Assembly: GCF_003316845.1 (NCBI RefSeq)
Contig: NZ_QMIK01000005.1
Span: 310,001-374,000, forward strand
Reading direction: 5' to 3'
Length of the DNA: 64,000 bases
Origin: Cognataquiflexum aquatile
Lineage (GTDB): Bacteria > Bacteroidota > Bacteroidia > Cytophagales > Cyclobacteriaceae
Shown: positions 53,527 through 62,534 of the stretch, in pieces
Layout of the letters: each line of letters opens with the position of its first letter
Numbering within the stretch: position 1 is the stretch's first letter
Program-made: the position numbers and the translations under genes
Notes under the pieces: generated by a model
Databases searched by the model: none
What the model was told of the DNA's origin: nothing
Seen by the model: only the letters and a program-made list of their open reading frames with translations

Positions 53527-54114
53527 ATGAAAACTTCCCTCCTATTTTCGATTCTTTTTCTTATTGCTTTCTCTCCCTTTGCCCAATCCATTCCCTCCAA
53601 GGAAGTACAGATCAAAACAGCTTTGATGGCCGCTCCTGAGGATAAAAAAGAAGGGGCGACGGTTTATGGATTTGACGAAAAAGGGGAATTTGCCATTTTG
53701 AGAAAGGGGACCAATGAAATGATCTGCCTGGCTGATGACCCAAACAGCCCTGGATTCAATACTTCCTGTTACCACAATACTTTGGATCCTTTTATGGAAA
53801 GAGGACGACAGTTGAAGAAAGAGGGGAAAACAGCCAAAGAGATTTTTGATATCCGGGAAGAAGAAGCCAAATCCGGCAAACTGATCATGCCCAAAGATGG
53901 CGCAACTTTATTTGTTTTGAGTGCTGATGCGGCGGATTACAATCCCGAAACAGGTGAAGTAAAAGACCCCTACCTGCGCTATGTGGTGTATATCCCTTGG
54001 GCCACGGAAGCGAGTACAGGTTTACCTCTAAAGCCATCAGGTCCGGCTATGCCTTGGATCATGGATCCAGGAACGCATAGGGCACACATTATGATCAATC
54101 CGCCGAGGAATTAA
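53527..54114 (+). CDS. Secreted protein of unknown function
   Basis: 195 residues. A signal peptide (first 20, ending SPFAQS) is followed by a compact domain rich in Gly/Pro turns: TVYGFDEKGEFAILRKGTNE, LADDPNSPGFNTSCYH, and a C-terminal PGTHRAHIMINPP. One or two His/Asp residues could bind a metal, but nothing is recognisable. It ends at a strong convergent terminator. Probably periplasmic. Confidence 0.7.
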   Translation: MKTSLLFSILFLIAFSPFAQSIPSKEVQIKTALMAAPEDKKEGATVYGFDEKGEFAILRKGTNEMICLADDPNSPGFNTSCYHNTLDPFMERGRQLKKEGKTAKEIFDIREEEAKSGKLIMPKDGATLFVLSADAADYNPETGEVKDPYLRYVVYIPWATEASTGLPLKPSGPAMPWIMDPGTHRAHIMINPPRN

Positions 54115-54117
54115 AAA

Positions 54118-54165
54118 ACCAAAAGCCTCCGAATTTACTCAATTCGGAGGCTTTTGGTTTAGGGG
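54118..54165. terminator. Strong bidirectional terminator
   Basis: 18-bp perfect stem (ACCAAAAGCCTCCGAATT / AATTCGGAGGCTTTTGGT) with loop TACTC, between the secreted protein gene (+) and the helicase gene (-). Confidence 0.93.
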
Positions 54166-54192
54166 CATTTCAATATCGCAGGACTGTTTTCA

Positions 54193-55548
54193 TCATTTCT
54201 TCCACTTCGCCTGCGTCTTCATCTGGTTTCTGTTTCTTTTCGCTTTGGAGTTTTTGTTACCGCGTTTCTTTTCGACTTTATTGGGATTGGCTTTGGGAAT
54301 GGCTTTTTTCTCGTGAAAACCACCTTTGAAATCGGGATTCATTTTCCTCTTCTGCCCATCGATTTCCCTTTCGTAAGCCTGTTTTTCTTCAAAAGGTGTT
54401 GGGACAGTCTCCACCTCAACCGGAATCTGCACAGTCGGCACTTCCATGCGGATGATTTCTTCTATTTTCTCAAAATGATACTCTTCCGCAGGATTGACAA
54501 AAGTGATGGCAATTCCTTCGTTTTCTGCCCTTCCTGTCCTGCCGATGCGGTGTACATAATCTTCATAGATCAGCGGCACGTCAAAATTGACCACGTGGCT
54601 GACCATACTGATATCAAGCCCTCTTGCTGCCACGTCTGTCGCCACCAAGATCCGCACATCCCCTGCTTTGAAATCCTCCATGGAATTGATCCGGGTATTT
54701 TGTCCTTTGTTGGCATGGATGACACGCATAGACCCGAGTTTCTTTTTGTCCAGATAGCTGTAGACTAACTCGGCATTTTTCTTTGACTTGGTAAACACCA
54801 TGATCCTTTTGACATCATGGGCTTCCAGGATATGGATCAAAAGGTTGGTTTTGGTTTTGATGTTGGGAATCAAATATTTGACCTGATGGATGGTCTCGGC
54901 AGTAGTGGCTTGTGGAGATACTTCTACACGCTCAGGAAATTCCAGAAACTCGTAAGAAAACTTCTCTACCTTCTGTCCAAAAGTGGCCGAAAAAAGGAGG
55001 TTTTGACGCTTTGTCGGGATGATCTCGAGTATAGACCTGATCTGTGGCATGAAACCCATATCCAGCATTTTATCAGCTTCATCCAAGACCATGGTTTTGA
55101 TCTCTTTGGTGACGATTTCACCTTTTCTATATAAATCCAAAAACCTTCCCGGTGTGGAAATGATAATATCCACGCCCTTTTGGAGCTTTTCGATCTGGGT
55201 TTTTGGCCCAAGTCCACCATAAAGAGAGACGAATCTCAGGTCCGTATTTTTGCCAAAAACGATTACCGCCTCTTCGATCTGCATGACCAATTCACGGGTT
55301 GGGGCCAATATCAATGCCCTTGGAAGATTCCCTTGGGCATACTTGATTTTCATCAGGATGGGAAGGATATAGGCGGCTGTTTTGCCTGTTCCCGTTTGGG
55401 CGATGCCCAATACATCATGCCCTGCAAGAGCCAATGGGATTGCCTTTTCCTGAATCGGCGTGGGCTTGGTATATCCGGCCTCCTTGACAGCATCGAGGAG
55501 CTGTTTGTTTAATTTAAAATTTTCGAAACTTTGAAGGCTATCGGACAT
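54193..55548 (-). CDS. DEAD-box RNA helicase, RhlE-like
   Basis: 451 residues. Q motif near residues 8-35, motif I AQTGTGKTAAY, Ia APTRELVMQI, DEAD box VLDEADKMLDMGF, SAT motif (LFSATF), and motif VI HRIGRTGRAENEG. The last about 60 residues are basic (KKRGNKNSKAKRNRNQ), an RNA-binding tail typical of RhlE-type helicases in Bacteroidota. It unwinds RNA, probably in ribosome assembly or mRNA decay and in cold adaptation. Confidence 0.93.
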   Translation of the reverse strand: MSDSLQSFENFKLNKQLLDAVKEAGYTKPTPIQEKAIPLALAGHDVLGIAQTGTGKTAAYILPILMKIKYAQGNLPRALILAPTRELVMQIEEAVIVFGKNTDLRFVSLYGGLGPKTQIEKLQKGVDIIISTPGRFLDLYRKGEIVTKEIKTMVLDEADKMLDMGFMPQIRSILEIIPTKRQNLLFSATFGQKVEKFSYEFLEFPERVEVSPQATTAETIHQVKYLIPNIKTKTNLLIHILEAHDVKRIMVFTKSKKNAELVYSYLDKKKLGSMRVIHANKGQNTRINSMEDFKAGDVRILVATDVAARGLDISMVSHVVNFDVPLIYEDYVHRIGRTGRAENEGIAITFVNPAEEYHFEKIEEIIRMEVPTVQIPVEVETVPTPFEEKQAYEREIDGQKRKMNPDFKGGFHEKKAIPKANPNKVEKKRGNKNSKAKRNRNQMKTQAKWKK

Positions 55549-55679
55549 GTTTTGTATTTTTGAAAGGAAAAAAACACCGAGAATGAAGTTTGTTGGCTTT
55601 TATCTCCCGGATTTAGGAAAATCAGCTGTTTAGGATTGGTGTTTCTTGGCTCAAATTTCCCATCTCACAAAGAATATTC

Positions 55680-57023
55680 ATGAAAAGTATTTTAATCACC
55701 GGTGCAAATATAGTGAATGAAGGCAAGATAACCCTCGCCGACATTTTTGTTAAGGAGGGAATGATCCATAAAATAGGTCCGGATCTGTCAGATTTTGAAG
55801 CAGATATCCGTATTGATGCATCCGGCAAATATGTTTTTCCCGGACTGATCGATGATCAGGTCCACTTTAGAGAACCGGGATTGACCCATAAAGCGGATAT
55901 TTATACCGAAAGCAAATCCGCCGTAGCAGGAGGCGTCACCTCCTACATGGAAATGCCCAATACCGTCCCCCAAAGCACTACTATACCTCTTTTGGAGGAA
56001 AAATATACCATCGCTTCCCAAAAATCCCTTGCCAATTATTCCTTCTTTTTTGGTGCCACCAACGACAACATTGCCGAAATCCTCAAAGTCGATCCTGAAA
56101 ATGTCTGTGGCGTCAAAGTGTTTCAAGGCTCCTCGACAGGAAATATGCTGGTAGACAATCCGGAAAGCCTCGAAAGAATATTTGCGGAGTGCAAATTGCT
56201 GATCGCCACCCACAGTGAAAACGACAATATCATCAAAGCCAATCTGGAAAAGTACAAAGCCGAATATGGCGAGGACATTCCTGTAAAGTTTCACCCCAAA
56301 ATCCGGTCTGCCGAGGCTTGTTATGATGCATCCAAGAAGGTGGTCGCATTGGCAAAGAAGTACGGCAGCAAACTCCATGTTCTTCATATCAGCACTGCCC
56401 AGGAAGTGGAGTTGTTTGACAATTCCATTCCATTGGAACAAAAGCGCATCACTGCAGAGGCTTGTATTCACCATCTTTGGTTTTCGGAGGAAGATTATGA
56501 AGAAAAGGGAAATCTGATCAAATGGAACCCTGCGGTAAAGACTGCCAAAGATCGGGAGAGAATCCTTCAAGGTGTATTGGAGGACAGGATCGATGTCATT
56601 GCTACCGACCATGCCCCACATACCTTGGAAGAAAAATCGAGGACTTACAGCTCGGCACCCTCAGGAGGCCCATTGGTTCAGCACAGCCTTGTAGCCATGC
56701 TTGACCTCTACCATGAGGGTAAGATCAAACTCGAGCAAATTGCCCAGAAGATGTGCCATAATGTCGCCATCCTTTTTGAAATTGACAAAAGAGGCTATAT
56801 CCGTCCCGGATACCATGCGGATCTGGTGATCGCGGACTTAGACAGTCCATGGAAAGTTGAAAAATCCAACATTCTTTCCAAATGTGGATGGTCCCCATTT
56901 GAAGGTCATGTCTTCAAATCAAAAGTCACACACACAGTGGTTTCCGGACATTTAGCTTACGAAAACGGTGTTTTTCATGAGGAAAAGAAAGGGGAGCGTC
57001 TAAAATTTTCAAGAAAATTTTGA
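55680..57023 (+). CDS. pyrC: Dihydroorotase
   Basis: 447 residues, amidohydrolase fold. The metal-site segment reads IDDQVHFREPG near residues 58-68, where many relatives have His at the Gln position. Other features are the carboxylated-Lys region GVKVFQGSSTGNM near 149, HSEND near 178, LHVLHIST near 232 and IATDHAPHT near 303 (catalytic Asp). The enzyme closes carbamoyl-aspartate to dihydroorotate in pyrimidine synthesis. It is a single gene preceded by 131 bp. Confidence 0.9.
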   Translation: MKSILITGANIVNEGKITLADIFVKEGMIHKIGPDLSDFEADIRIDASGKYVFPGLIDDQVHFREPGLTHKADIYTESKSAVAGGVTSYMEMPNTVPQSTTIPLLEEKYTIASQKSLANYSFFFGATNDNIAEILKVDPENVCGVKVFQGSSTGNMLVDNPESLERIFAECKLLIATHSENDNIIKANLEKYKAEYGEDIPVKFHPKIRSAEACYDASKKVVALAKKYGSKLHVLHISTAQEVELFDNSIPLEQKRITAEACIHHLWFSEEDYEEKGNLIKWNPAVKTAKDRERILQGVLEDRIDVIATDHAPHTLEEKSRTYSSAPSGGPLVQHSLVAMLDLYHEGKIKLEQIAQKMCHNVAILFEIDKRGYIRPGYHADLVIADLDSPWKVEKSNILSKCGWSPFEGHVFKSKVTHTVVSGHLAYENGVFHEEKKGERLKFSRKF

Positions 57024-57032
57024 GAAAGGTTA

Positions 57033-57063
57033 TTGCTTTAGGAATCGCGAAATATTACCTTTG
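57033..57063 (+). promoter_or_regulatory. Promoter of tRNA-His
   Basis: TTG (57033-57035), 20 nt, TACCTTTG (57056-57063), a perfect -7 match. It lies just after the pyrC stop. Confidence 0.75.
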
Positions 57064-57100
57064 CAGTCCAATCTGATAAATGATCAGAATAAATTAAAAT

Positions 57101-57175
57101 GGTGGTTGTAGCTCAGCTGGTTAGAGCGCTGGTTTGTGGATCCAGAGGTCGCCGGTTCGAACCCGGTCTTCCACC
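57101..57175 (+). tRNA. tRNA-His (GTG)
   Basis: 75 nt including the histidine-specific extra G at position -1. Anticodon loop TTGTGGA gives GTG. Acceptor stem GTGGTTG/CTTCCAC contains two U-U mismatches (positions 5-68 and 6-67). T arm GCCGG-TTCGAAC-CCGGT. C73 pairs with G-1. CCA is not encoded. Confidence 0.94.
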
Positions 57176-57180
57176 CTCAA

Positions 57181-57210
57181 ACCCCTGTCTCGGACAGGGG
57201 TTTTTATTTT
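57181..57210 (+). terminator. Terminator after tRNA-His
   Basis: ACCCCTGTC-TCG-GACAGGGGT followed by TTTTATTTTTTATT. Confidence 0.93.
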
Positions 57211-57263
57211 TTATTATTTTCAATGAACCCAAATGGCACAAATTTTGTATTAGTGGTTAAAAT

Positions 57264-57271
57264 TAAATTTG
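57264..57271 (+). promoter_or_regulatory. Possible -7 element before the small ORF
   Basis: TAAATTTG; a TTTG lies 16 nt upstream (57244-57247). It is so close to the ATG at 57279 that transcription would be nearly leaderless, which makes it doubtful. Confidence 0.25.
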
Positions 57272-57278
57272 GAAGGCA

Positions 57279-57419
57279 ATGTTTACGTTATTCAAATCTT
57301 CACCGAGATTTCCAAAGGTCAATCCGGTAAATCTCAAATTTGTTCATCTTTACGTCATCAAGTTTGAGGAATCCCTCCGGAACTTTGAGGAACTGCAAAA
57401 AGAAGGGGCACTATCCTAA
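57279..57419 (+). CDS. Possible 46-residue small protein
   Basis: An ATG at 57279 with an AAGG-like sequence upstream opens a 46-residue frame starting MFTLFKSSPRFPKVNP and ending LRNFEELQKEGALS, with an amphipathic helix at the end. A strong terminator begins 15 nt after the stop codon, and none of the neighbours needs it there. I do not recognise the protein. The 353-bp gap between tRNA-His and the debranching enzyme otherwise holds nothing. Confidence 0.45.
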   Translation: MFTLFKSSPRFPKVNPVNLKFVHLYVIKFEESLRNFEELQKEGALS

Positions 57420-57433
57420 TTCAAGAATAATTC

Positions 57434-57465
57434 AAGGTTATGGAAACATAACCTTTATTTTTGTC
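57434..57465 (+). terminator. Terminator after the small ORF
   Basis: AAGGTTATG, GAAA tetraloop, CATAACCTT (9-bp stem) then TATTTTTG. Confidence 0.85.
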
Positions 57466-57528
57466 CCAATTAATTTTTCTTTCACATGCAAAAAAGTATT
57501 TTTATAAAAATCTCAAACTTTTGACCAG

Positions 57529-59445
57529 ATGAGTTATATCCACTTTGACAAAACCCAATTAATTAACCTCAACTACTCACTTGACAGGGAAATAATTCGA
57601 ACCAATAGAGGCGGATGTTATACCAGCACGACCATAATCGGGTGTAACACCAGGAAATATCATGGGTTATTGGTGGTTCCCCAACCGCAGATTGACGAGC
57701 AACTGCACGTGATGTTGTCGACTGTCCACGAGACAGTGATTCAAAGAGGCGCAAGCTTTAACCTTGGGATAAGCAAGTTTCCCGGAAATTATTCCCCAAG
57801 GGGCCATAAATATTTAGAAGATTTCGACACCGAACCTATTCCAAAACTCACCTACCGTGTGGGTGGCGTTTTACTTCAGAAAGAACTCATTCTCGATACC
57901 AATAGGGATCGTGTGATGATCAAATACACGCTCTTGGAAGCCCATTCTCCCACAAAAATCAGAATCAGTCCTTTTTTGGCATTCCGAGGCTATCACAACC
58001 TCTCAAAAGAAAACAACAGGATTAACAAAGAATTTGAAAAAGTCCCGGACGGAGTAAAATTTCAACTATATCCTGAATATTCACCGCTTTACCTCCAGCT
58101 TTCCAAAAGAAATGAATATATCTCCAAACCGGAATGGTATTTCAATATTGAATATATCATGGAAAGGGAAAGAGGATATGAATACCAAGAAGATTTGTTT
58201 GTCCCGGGATGCTTTGAATTTGATATTACCAAAGGTGAGTCGGTGATTTTTTCAGCCGGACTAACCGATGCTGACCCTAGCACCCGTCAAAGGGCATTTG
58301 AGAAAGAACTTGCAAGAAGGATTCCAAGAAATAATTTCGTCAATTGCCTTAAAAACTCTGCGGGGCAGTTTATCCAGAAAAGAGATGGCAAAACACATGT
58401 CATTGCCGGTTACCCTTGGTTTGGATGGTGGGGCAGGGATACTTTCGTTTCGGCACCGGGATTGGTTTTGACCCAAGGGGACAAAGATACTTTCCTCGAA
58501 ATCATGGATACCATGGTGGAAGACCTGCATGGTCCATTGTTCCCCAATGTGGGTAGCGGTGTGATGAGAAATCTTGCTTCTATGGATGCGCCACTTTGGT
58601 TCTTTTGGTCATTGCAGCAATACATCAGATTTACCGGAGACACCAAAACAGTCAAGAAAAAGTACCTTGAAAAGATGAAGGGTATTATTGATGGATTCAG
58701 GAAAGGGACTGATTACAACATCCACATGCTTGAAAACGGACTTGTGTATGGAGGTCAGGAAGGGGTTGCACTCACTTGGATGGATGCTGTCAATTCTGAT
58801 GGTCCTGTCACACCAAGAATCGGATGCCCGGTGGAAATCAATGCATTGTGGTATAATGCCCTTTGTTTTTACAATGAACTGACCAATGAACCTGAAATCA
58901 AAGATTTGTCTGAACAGGTTAAAAAATCCTTTATGGAGGTATTTTGGGATGAGAAAAAAGGCTATTTGGCAGATTATGTTAGCGGAGACTATAAGGATTG
59001 GGCGATAAGGCCAAATATGGTGATCGCGACTTCCTTGCCATATTCCCCATTGGAAGAAAGCCAGATGAAAAGTATTTTGGAGATCGTCAAATCAAAACTT
59101 CTTACTCCAAGGGGCTTGAGGTCACTCGCTCCTGACGACCCGGGATACAAAGGTTATTACCACGGAAACCAGTACACAAGAGATATTGCCTACCACAATG
59201 GAACCGTTTGGGCTTGGTTGCTGGGTCACTTTGTGGAGGGATACCTGAGGTTACATGGCAAAGCGGGGAAACATTTTGTAGAAAAAATAGTGCAGGCATT
59301 TGACGATGTGATGCCGCAATACGGTATAGGAACTGTTGCTGAAATTTATGATGGAGATCCTCCACACAGACCAAAAGGAGCCATCTCTTCAGCATGGTCT
59401 ATCGGTGAGTTGTTGAGAATGATGTATATTTTGGAAAAAGTTTAA
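57529..59445 (+). CDS. Glycogen debranching enzyme (amylo-alpha-1,6-glucosidase)
   Basis: 638 residues. An N-terminal GDE domain (about 15-220; NRGGCYTSTTIIGCNTRKYHG near residue 26) is joined to a six-hairpin amylo-glucosidase domain with GYPWFGWWGRDTFVSAPG near residue 297, GPLFPNVGSGVMRN near 341, WMDAVNSDGPVTPRIGCPVE near 423 and GNQYTRDIAYHNGTVWAWLL near 546. It removes 1,6-linked branch points from glycogen-type glucans in the cytoplasm. First gene of a three-gene operon; the spacing to the glycosyltransferase is 9 bp. Confidence 0.93.
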   Translation: MSYIHFDKTQLINLNYSLDREIIRTNRGGCYTSTTIIGCNTRKYHGLLVVPQPQIDEQLHVMLSTVHETVIQRGASFNLGISKFPGNYSPRGHKYLEDFDTEPIPKLTYRVGGVLLQKELILDTNRDRVMIKYTLLEAHSPTKIRISPFLAFRGYHNLSKENNRINKEFEKVPDGVKFQLYPEYSPLYLQLSKRNEYISKPEWYFNIEYIMERERGYEYQEDLFVPGCFEFDITKGESVIFSAGLTDADPSTRQRAFEKELARRIPRNNFVNCLKNSAGQFIQKRDGKTHVIAGYPWFGWWGRDTFVSAPGLVLTQGDKDTFLEIMDTMVEDLHGPLFPNVGSGVMRNLASMDAPLWFFWSLQQYIRFTGDTKTVKKKYLEKMKGIIDGFRKGTDYNIHMLENGLVYGGQEGVALTWMDAVNSDGPVTPRIGCPVEINALWYNALCFYNELTNEPEIKDLSEQVKKSFMEVFWDEKKGYLADYVSGDYKDWAIRPNMVIATSLPYSPLEESQMKSILEIVKSKLLTPRGLRSLAPDDPGYKGYYHGNQYTRDIAYHNGTVWAWLLGHFVEGYLRLHGKAGKHFVEKIVQAFDDVMPQYGIGTVAEIYDGDPPHRPKGAISSAWSIGELLRMMYILEKV

Positions 59446-59454
59446 TTCGGTTTT

Positions 59455-60735
59455 ATGAAGATATTAATGTTCGGTTGGGAATTTCCTCCACATATTTCCG
59501 GGGGCTTGGGCACAGCTTGTTATGGCTTGGTCAAAGGCTTAAATCATCATAACCAAGAGGTTATTTTTGTGGTGCCGAAATTATGGGGTGACGAAGAACC
59601 ACTGGCAGATTTTGTCAATGCCAGCGACGTAGTCATTGATTATCGTGAAAGAAAATTTAAGAAAATCTGGAAAAACCTTACTTACCTTGAAGTAAGCAGT
59701 TTTCTTGTGCCCTATTTGGGACCAGAGGAATTTAAAAAGTACACCGACTTTACCATCCACGACCGGACCGATGTCGATGAAAGCGTTTTTTCCAACAAGT
59801 TTGAATTTAGCGGAAAATACGGAAAGGACCTGATGAAGGAAGTTTCCAGGTATGCACTTGTCGCAGCCCAAATTGCTAAATCCAAAGAACATGATGTGAT
59901 CCATGCCCATGATTGGCTGGCATATCCGGCAGGAATTGCAGCCAAAGAGATCAGTGGAAAACCACTCATTGCACATATTCACGCCACCGAATTTGACAGA
60001 TCAGGCGAATCAGTAAACAAACCTGTATATGACATCGAAAGAGCAGGAATGCACGCCGCTGACCATGTGGTGGCGGTAAGCCACCTGACCCGAAAGATTG
60101 TAATCGATAAATACGGCGTACATCCGGATAAAGTCAGCGTACTTCACAATGCCGTCCTTGACGCAAGCATCATCCATTCAGAAACCAAGAAGCATGTCCC
60201 CGAAAAGATAGTCACCTTCCTAGGAAGGATTACATTCCAAAAAGGACCGGAATACTTTGTGGAAGCCGCCAAAAAAGTAATCGACAGAGATCCTAATGTG
60301 AGGTTTGTCATGGCCGGAAACGGTGATCTTCTCAATAGAATGATTGAACGAGTTGCAGAATTGGGCATGGGTACCAAATTCCATTTTACAGGATTCCTAA
60401 AAGGAAAAGATGTGGATGACATGTATGCCATCAGTGATGTCTACGTCATGCCTTCAGTCTCCGAACCATTTGGAATCGCCCCACTTGAGGCGGTGAGACA
60501 TAATACCCCTGTCATCATCTCCAAACAATCAGGTGTAGCAGAAGTGCTGGTAAATGCCATAAAAGTAGATTTTTGGGATGTAGATGCCATGGCAGATGCC
60601 ATTTTTGGTTTGCTCCATTACGAAAGTATTTCAAAGATGTTCAAGGAACTTGGCAGTGAGGAATTGAAAAAACTGAAGTGGGAGCATGTCGCCGCCAAAC
60701 TAGTTAAAGTATACGAAAAGACCATAAAACAATAG
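59455..60735 (+). CDS. GT-B glycosyltransferase, glycogen-synthase-like
   Basis: 426 residues. The N-terminal Rossmann domain begins MKILMFGWEFPPHISGGLG, whose GGLG loop resembles that of glycogen/starch synthases. HDWLAYPAG near residue 152 and HIHATEFDRSG near 176 follow. The C-terminal domain has VTFLGRITFQKGPEYFVEA near 253 and SVSEPFGIAPLEAVRHNTPV with the E-x7-E donor site near 336-350. It probably extends an alpha-glucan from a nucleotide sugar. Between a debranching enzyme and a GH57 enzyme, this is the synthetic member of the operon. Confidence 0.9.
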   Translation: MKILMFGWEFPPHISGGLGTACYGLVKGLNHHNQEVIFVVPKLWGDEEPLADFVNASDVVIDYRERKFKKIWKNLTYLEVSSFLVPYLGPEEFKKYTDFTIHDRTDVDESVFSNKFEFSGKYGKDLMKEVSRYALVAAQIAKSKEHDVIHAHDWLAYPAGIAAKEISGKPLIAHIHATEFDRSGESVNKPVYDIERAGMHAADHVVAVSHLTRKIVIDKYGVHPDKVSVLHNAVLDASIIHSETKKHVPEKIVTFLGRITFQKGPEYFVEAAKKVIDRDPNVRFVMAGNGDLLNRMIERVAELGMGTKFHFTGFLKGKDVDDMYAISDVYVMPSVSEPFGIAPLEAVRHNTPVIISKQSGVAEVLVNAIKVDFWDVDAMADAIFGLLHYESISKMFKELGSEELKKLKWEHVAAKLVKVYEKTIKQ

Positions 60736-60737
60736 CC

Positions 60738-61952
60738 ATGAGAACAATCTGTTTTTACTTTCAGGTTCACCAGCCTCTAAGAATCAAGCCTTATCGCTTT
60801 TTTGATATTGGTGATGACCATTATTATTGGGACGATTACAGTAACAAAAGCATCATCAGAAAAGTAGCTCAAAAATGCTACCTCCCAATGAATGCCCTTT
60901 TGCTAGACCTTATCCATATGCATCAGGGAAGGTTCAAAGTGGCTTTTTCAATATCAGGCGTTTGCTTGGATCAGTTCGAGGCATTTGCACCCGATGTCTT
61001 GGAAAGTTTCAAAAAACTGGTGGCTACCGGGCATGTTGAAATCTTGAGCGAAACAGACGCACACGCATTGTGCTCTTTGAAAAGCAAAGAAGAATTCAAG
61101 AGAATGGTCGGAAGACATACCGAGAAAATAAAAAGACATTTCAACGGCTACACCCCGAAGGTTTTTAGAAATACAGAATTGATATATTCTGACAAAATCG
61201 GCGGAATGGTAGCAGAAATGGGGTATGAAGGAATGCTGACAGAAGGTGCCAAGCACATTTTAGGATGGAAAAGTCCGAACTTTGTTTACCAAAACGCAAT
61301 CGATCCTAACCTGAAGATTCTTCTTAAAAATTTCCAACTCAGCGATGATATCGCTTTCAGGTTCAGCAACAAGACCTGGGCGGATTATCCTCTGACCACT
61401 GAGAAGTTTGTCACTTGGCTCAATGCTGTACCAAAAGAGCAGGAAGTGATCAACCTTTTTATGGATTATGAGACATTCGGCGAACACCAATGGGCAGAAA
61501 CCGGAATTTTTGAATTCATGAAAGCCCTTCCAGGTGCAGTATTTAAATATACCGATTTCAACTTCTCTACACCATCTGAGGTGGTAAAAAATGGAACTCC
61601 GGTGGCTAAAATTCATGTACCTACCCCAATCTCTTGGGCGGATGAAGAAAGGGATTTAACTGCCTGGTTAGGAAACGACCTCCAAAACGAAGCTTTTTCC
61701 AAGCTCTATGAAATGGAAAACAGAGTCAAAAACATCGAAGACGCTGAAATCCAAAGGGATTGGAACTACCTTCAGACCTCCGATCATTTCTATTACATGT
61801 GTACCAAATTCTTTTCTGATGGCCATGTCCACTCCTATTTCAGTCATTATGACACACCATACGATGCTTTTATCAACTACATGAATGTATTGAGCGATTT
61901 CATCCTTCGTGTCAAAATGAAAGAAAATGAATTGGCAGAAGCTGAAGAATAG
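60738..61952 (+). CDS. Glycoside hydrolase family 57 alpha-glucan enzyme
   Basis: 404 residues. GH57 regions are visible: QVHQPLRIKPYRFF (residues 9-22), FSISGVCLDQFE, VEILSETDAHALCSL near residue 96, NTELIYSDKIGGM, and LFMDYETFGEHQW near 239 with the catalytic Asp. Members act as alpha-amylase, 4-alpha-glucanotransferase or branching enzyme. I cannot tell which from the sequence. It starts 2 bp after the glycosyltransferase stop, so the operon is tightly packed. Confidence 0.9.
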   Translation: MRTICFYFQVHQPLRIKPYRFFDIGDDHYYWDDYSNKSIIRKVAQKCYLPMNALLLDLIHMHQGRFKVAFSISGVCLDQFEAFAPDVLESFKKLVATGHVEILSETDAHALCSLKSKEEFKRMVGRHTEKIKRHFNGYTPKVFRNTELIYSDKIGGMVAEMGYEGMLTEGAKHILGWKSPNFVYQNAIDPNLKILLKNFQLSDDIAFRFSNKTWADYPLTTEKFVTWLNAVPKEQEVINLFMDYETFGEHQWAETGIFEFMKALPGAVFKYTDFNFSTPSEVVKNGTPVAKIHVPTPISWADEERDLTAWLGNDLQNEAFSKLYEMENRVKNIEDAEIQRDWNYLQTSDHFYYMCTKFFSDGHVHSYFSHYDTPYDAFINYMNVLSDFILRVKMKENELAEAEE

Positions 61953-61974
61953 ACTACATATTGAATCAATAATA

Positions 61975-62001
61975 AGAGGCTTGGTAAAACAAGCCTTTTT
62001 A
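61975..62001 (+). terminator. Terminator of the alpha-glucan operon
   Basis: AGGCTTG-GTAAAA-CAAGCCT then TTTTAATT, 23 bp after the GH57 stop codon. Confidence 0.8.
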
Positions 62002-62024
62002 ATTCCAGAAAACCCAGACAAAAG

Positions 62025-62534
62025 ATGAAAAGAATAATTTTCCTTTTACCCATGTTTGCTTTCCTTGGTTCCTGCATGGTCACCACAGAGAAAAAAGAAG
62101 TTGCCGAAGAAAAGGAGGAATTTATCGTCCGGTATGATCGGCCTGATGCCGCCATTCTGAGAGGTATTTATATTCCAAAAGGCGCAGAATATTTCTATAC
62201 ATCCGGTTTGGTCGCTCCTGTTAAGGACGAAAATGCCTCTCCGGGTACTTACGGGAGGTATGGCAATACCTACGAGCAAAGTATCGGGATATTGGAAAGG
62301 ATAAAAGAAACCATCGGAGAAGGTGGGTTTACACTTGAAGACGTGGTTTTTCTACGGGTCTATCTTGCACCTGATAAGGATGGGAAAATTGACTGGGAAG
62401 CGTGGTTCAAGGCATATGGGGAATATTTCAACAATGAAACAAACCCAAATAAAGTGGCGAGATCGACGATAGCAGTTCATTCCCTCGCCAATCCTGAATT
62501 ATTGATTGAAATTGAAGCCGTTGCAGCAAAATGA
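62025..62534 (+). CDS. RidA (YjgF/UK114) family lipoprotein
   Basis: 169 residues. The N-terminal 17 residues end with a lipobox (LGSC), so unlike cytosolic RidA this is a lipoprotein. After a charged linker, the RidA fold starts about residue 43: GAEYFYTSGLVAPV, then EQSIGILERIKETI and DVVFLRVYLA, and the conserved Arg in ARSTIAVHSLANPELLIEIEAVA near residue 146. RidA proteins hydrolyse reactive enamine/imine intermediates. The stop overlaps the next gene's start by 4 bp. Confidence 0.87.
   Translation: MKRIIFLLPMFAFLGSCMVTTEKKEVAEEKEEFIVRYDRPDAAILRGIYIPKGAEYFYTSGLVAPVKDENASPGTYGRYGNTYEQSIGILERIKETIGEGGFTLEDVVFLRVYLAPDKDGKIDWEAWFKAYGEYFNNETNPNKVARSTIAVHSLANPELLIEIEAVAAK

Noticed and set aside
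55788-56621. 277-residue minus-strand frame
   Set aside because: It is antisense to the well-supported dihydroorotase gene and has no protein-like composition.
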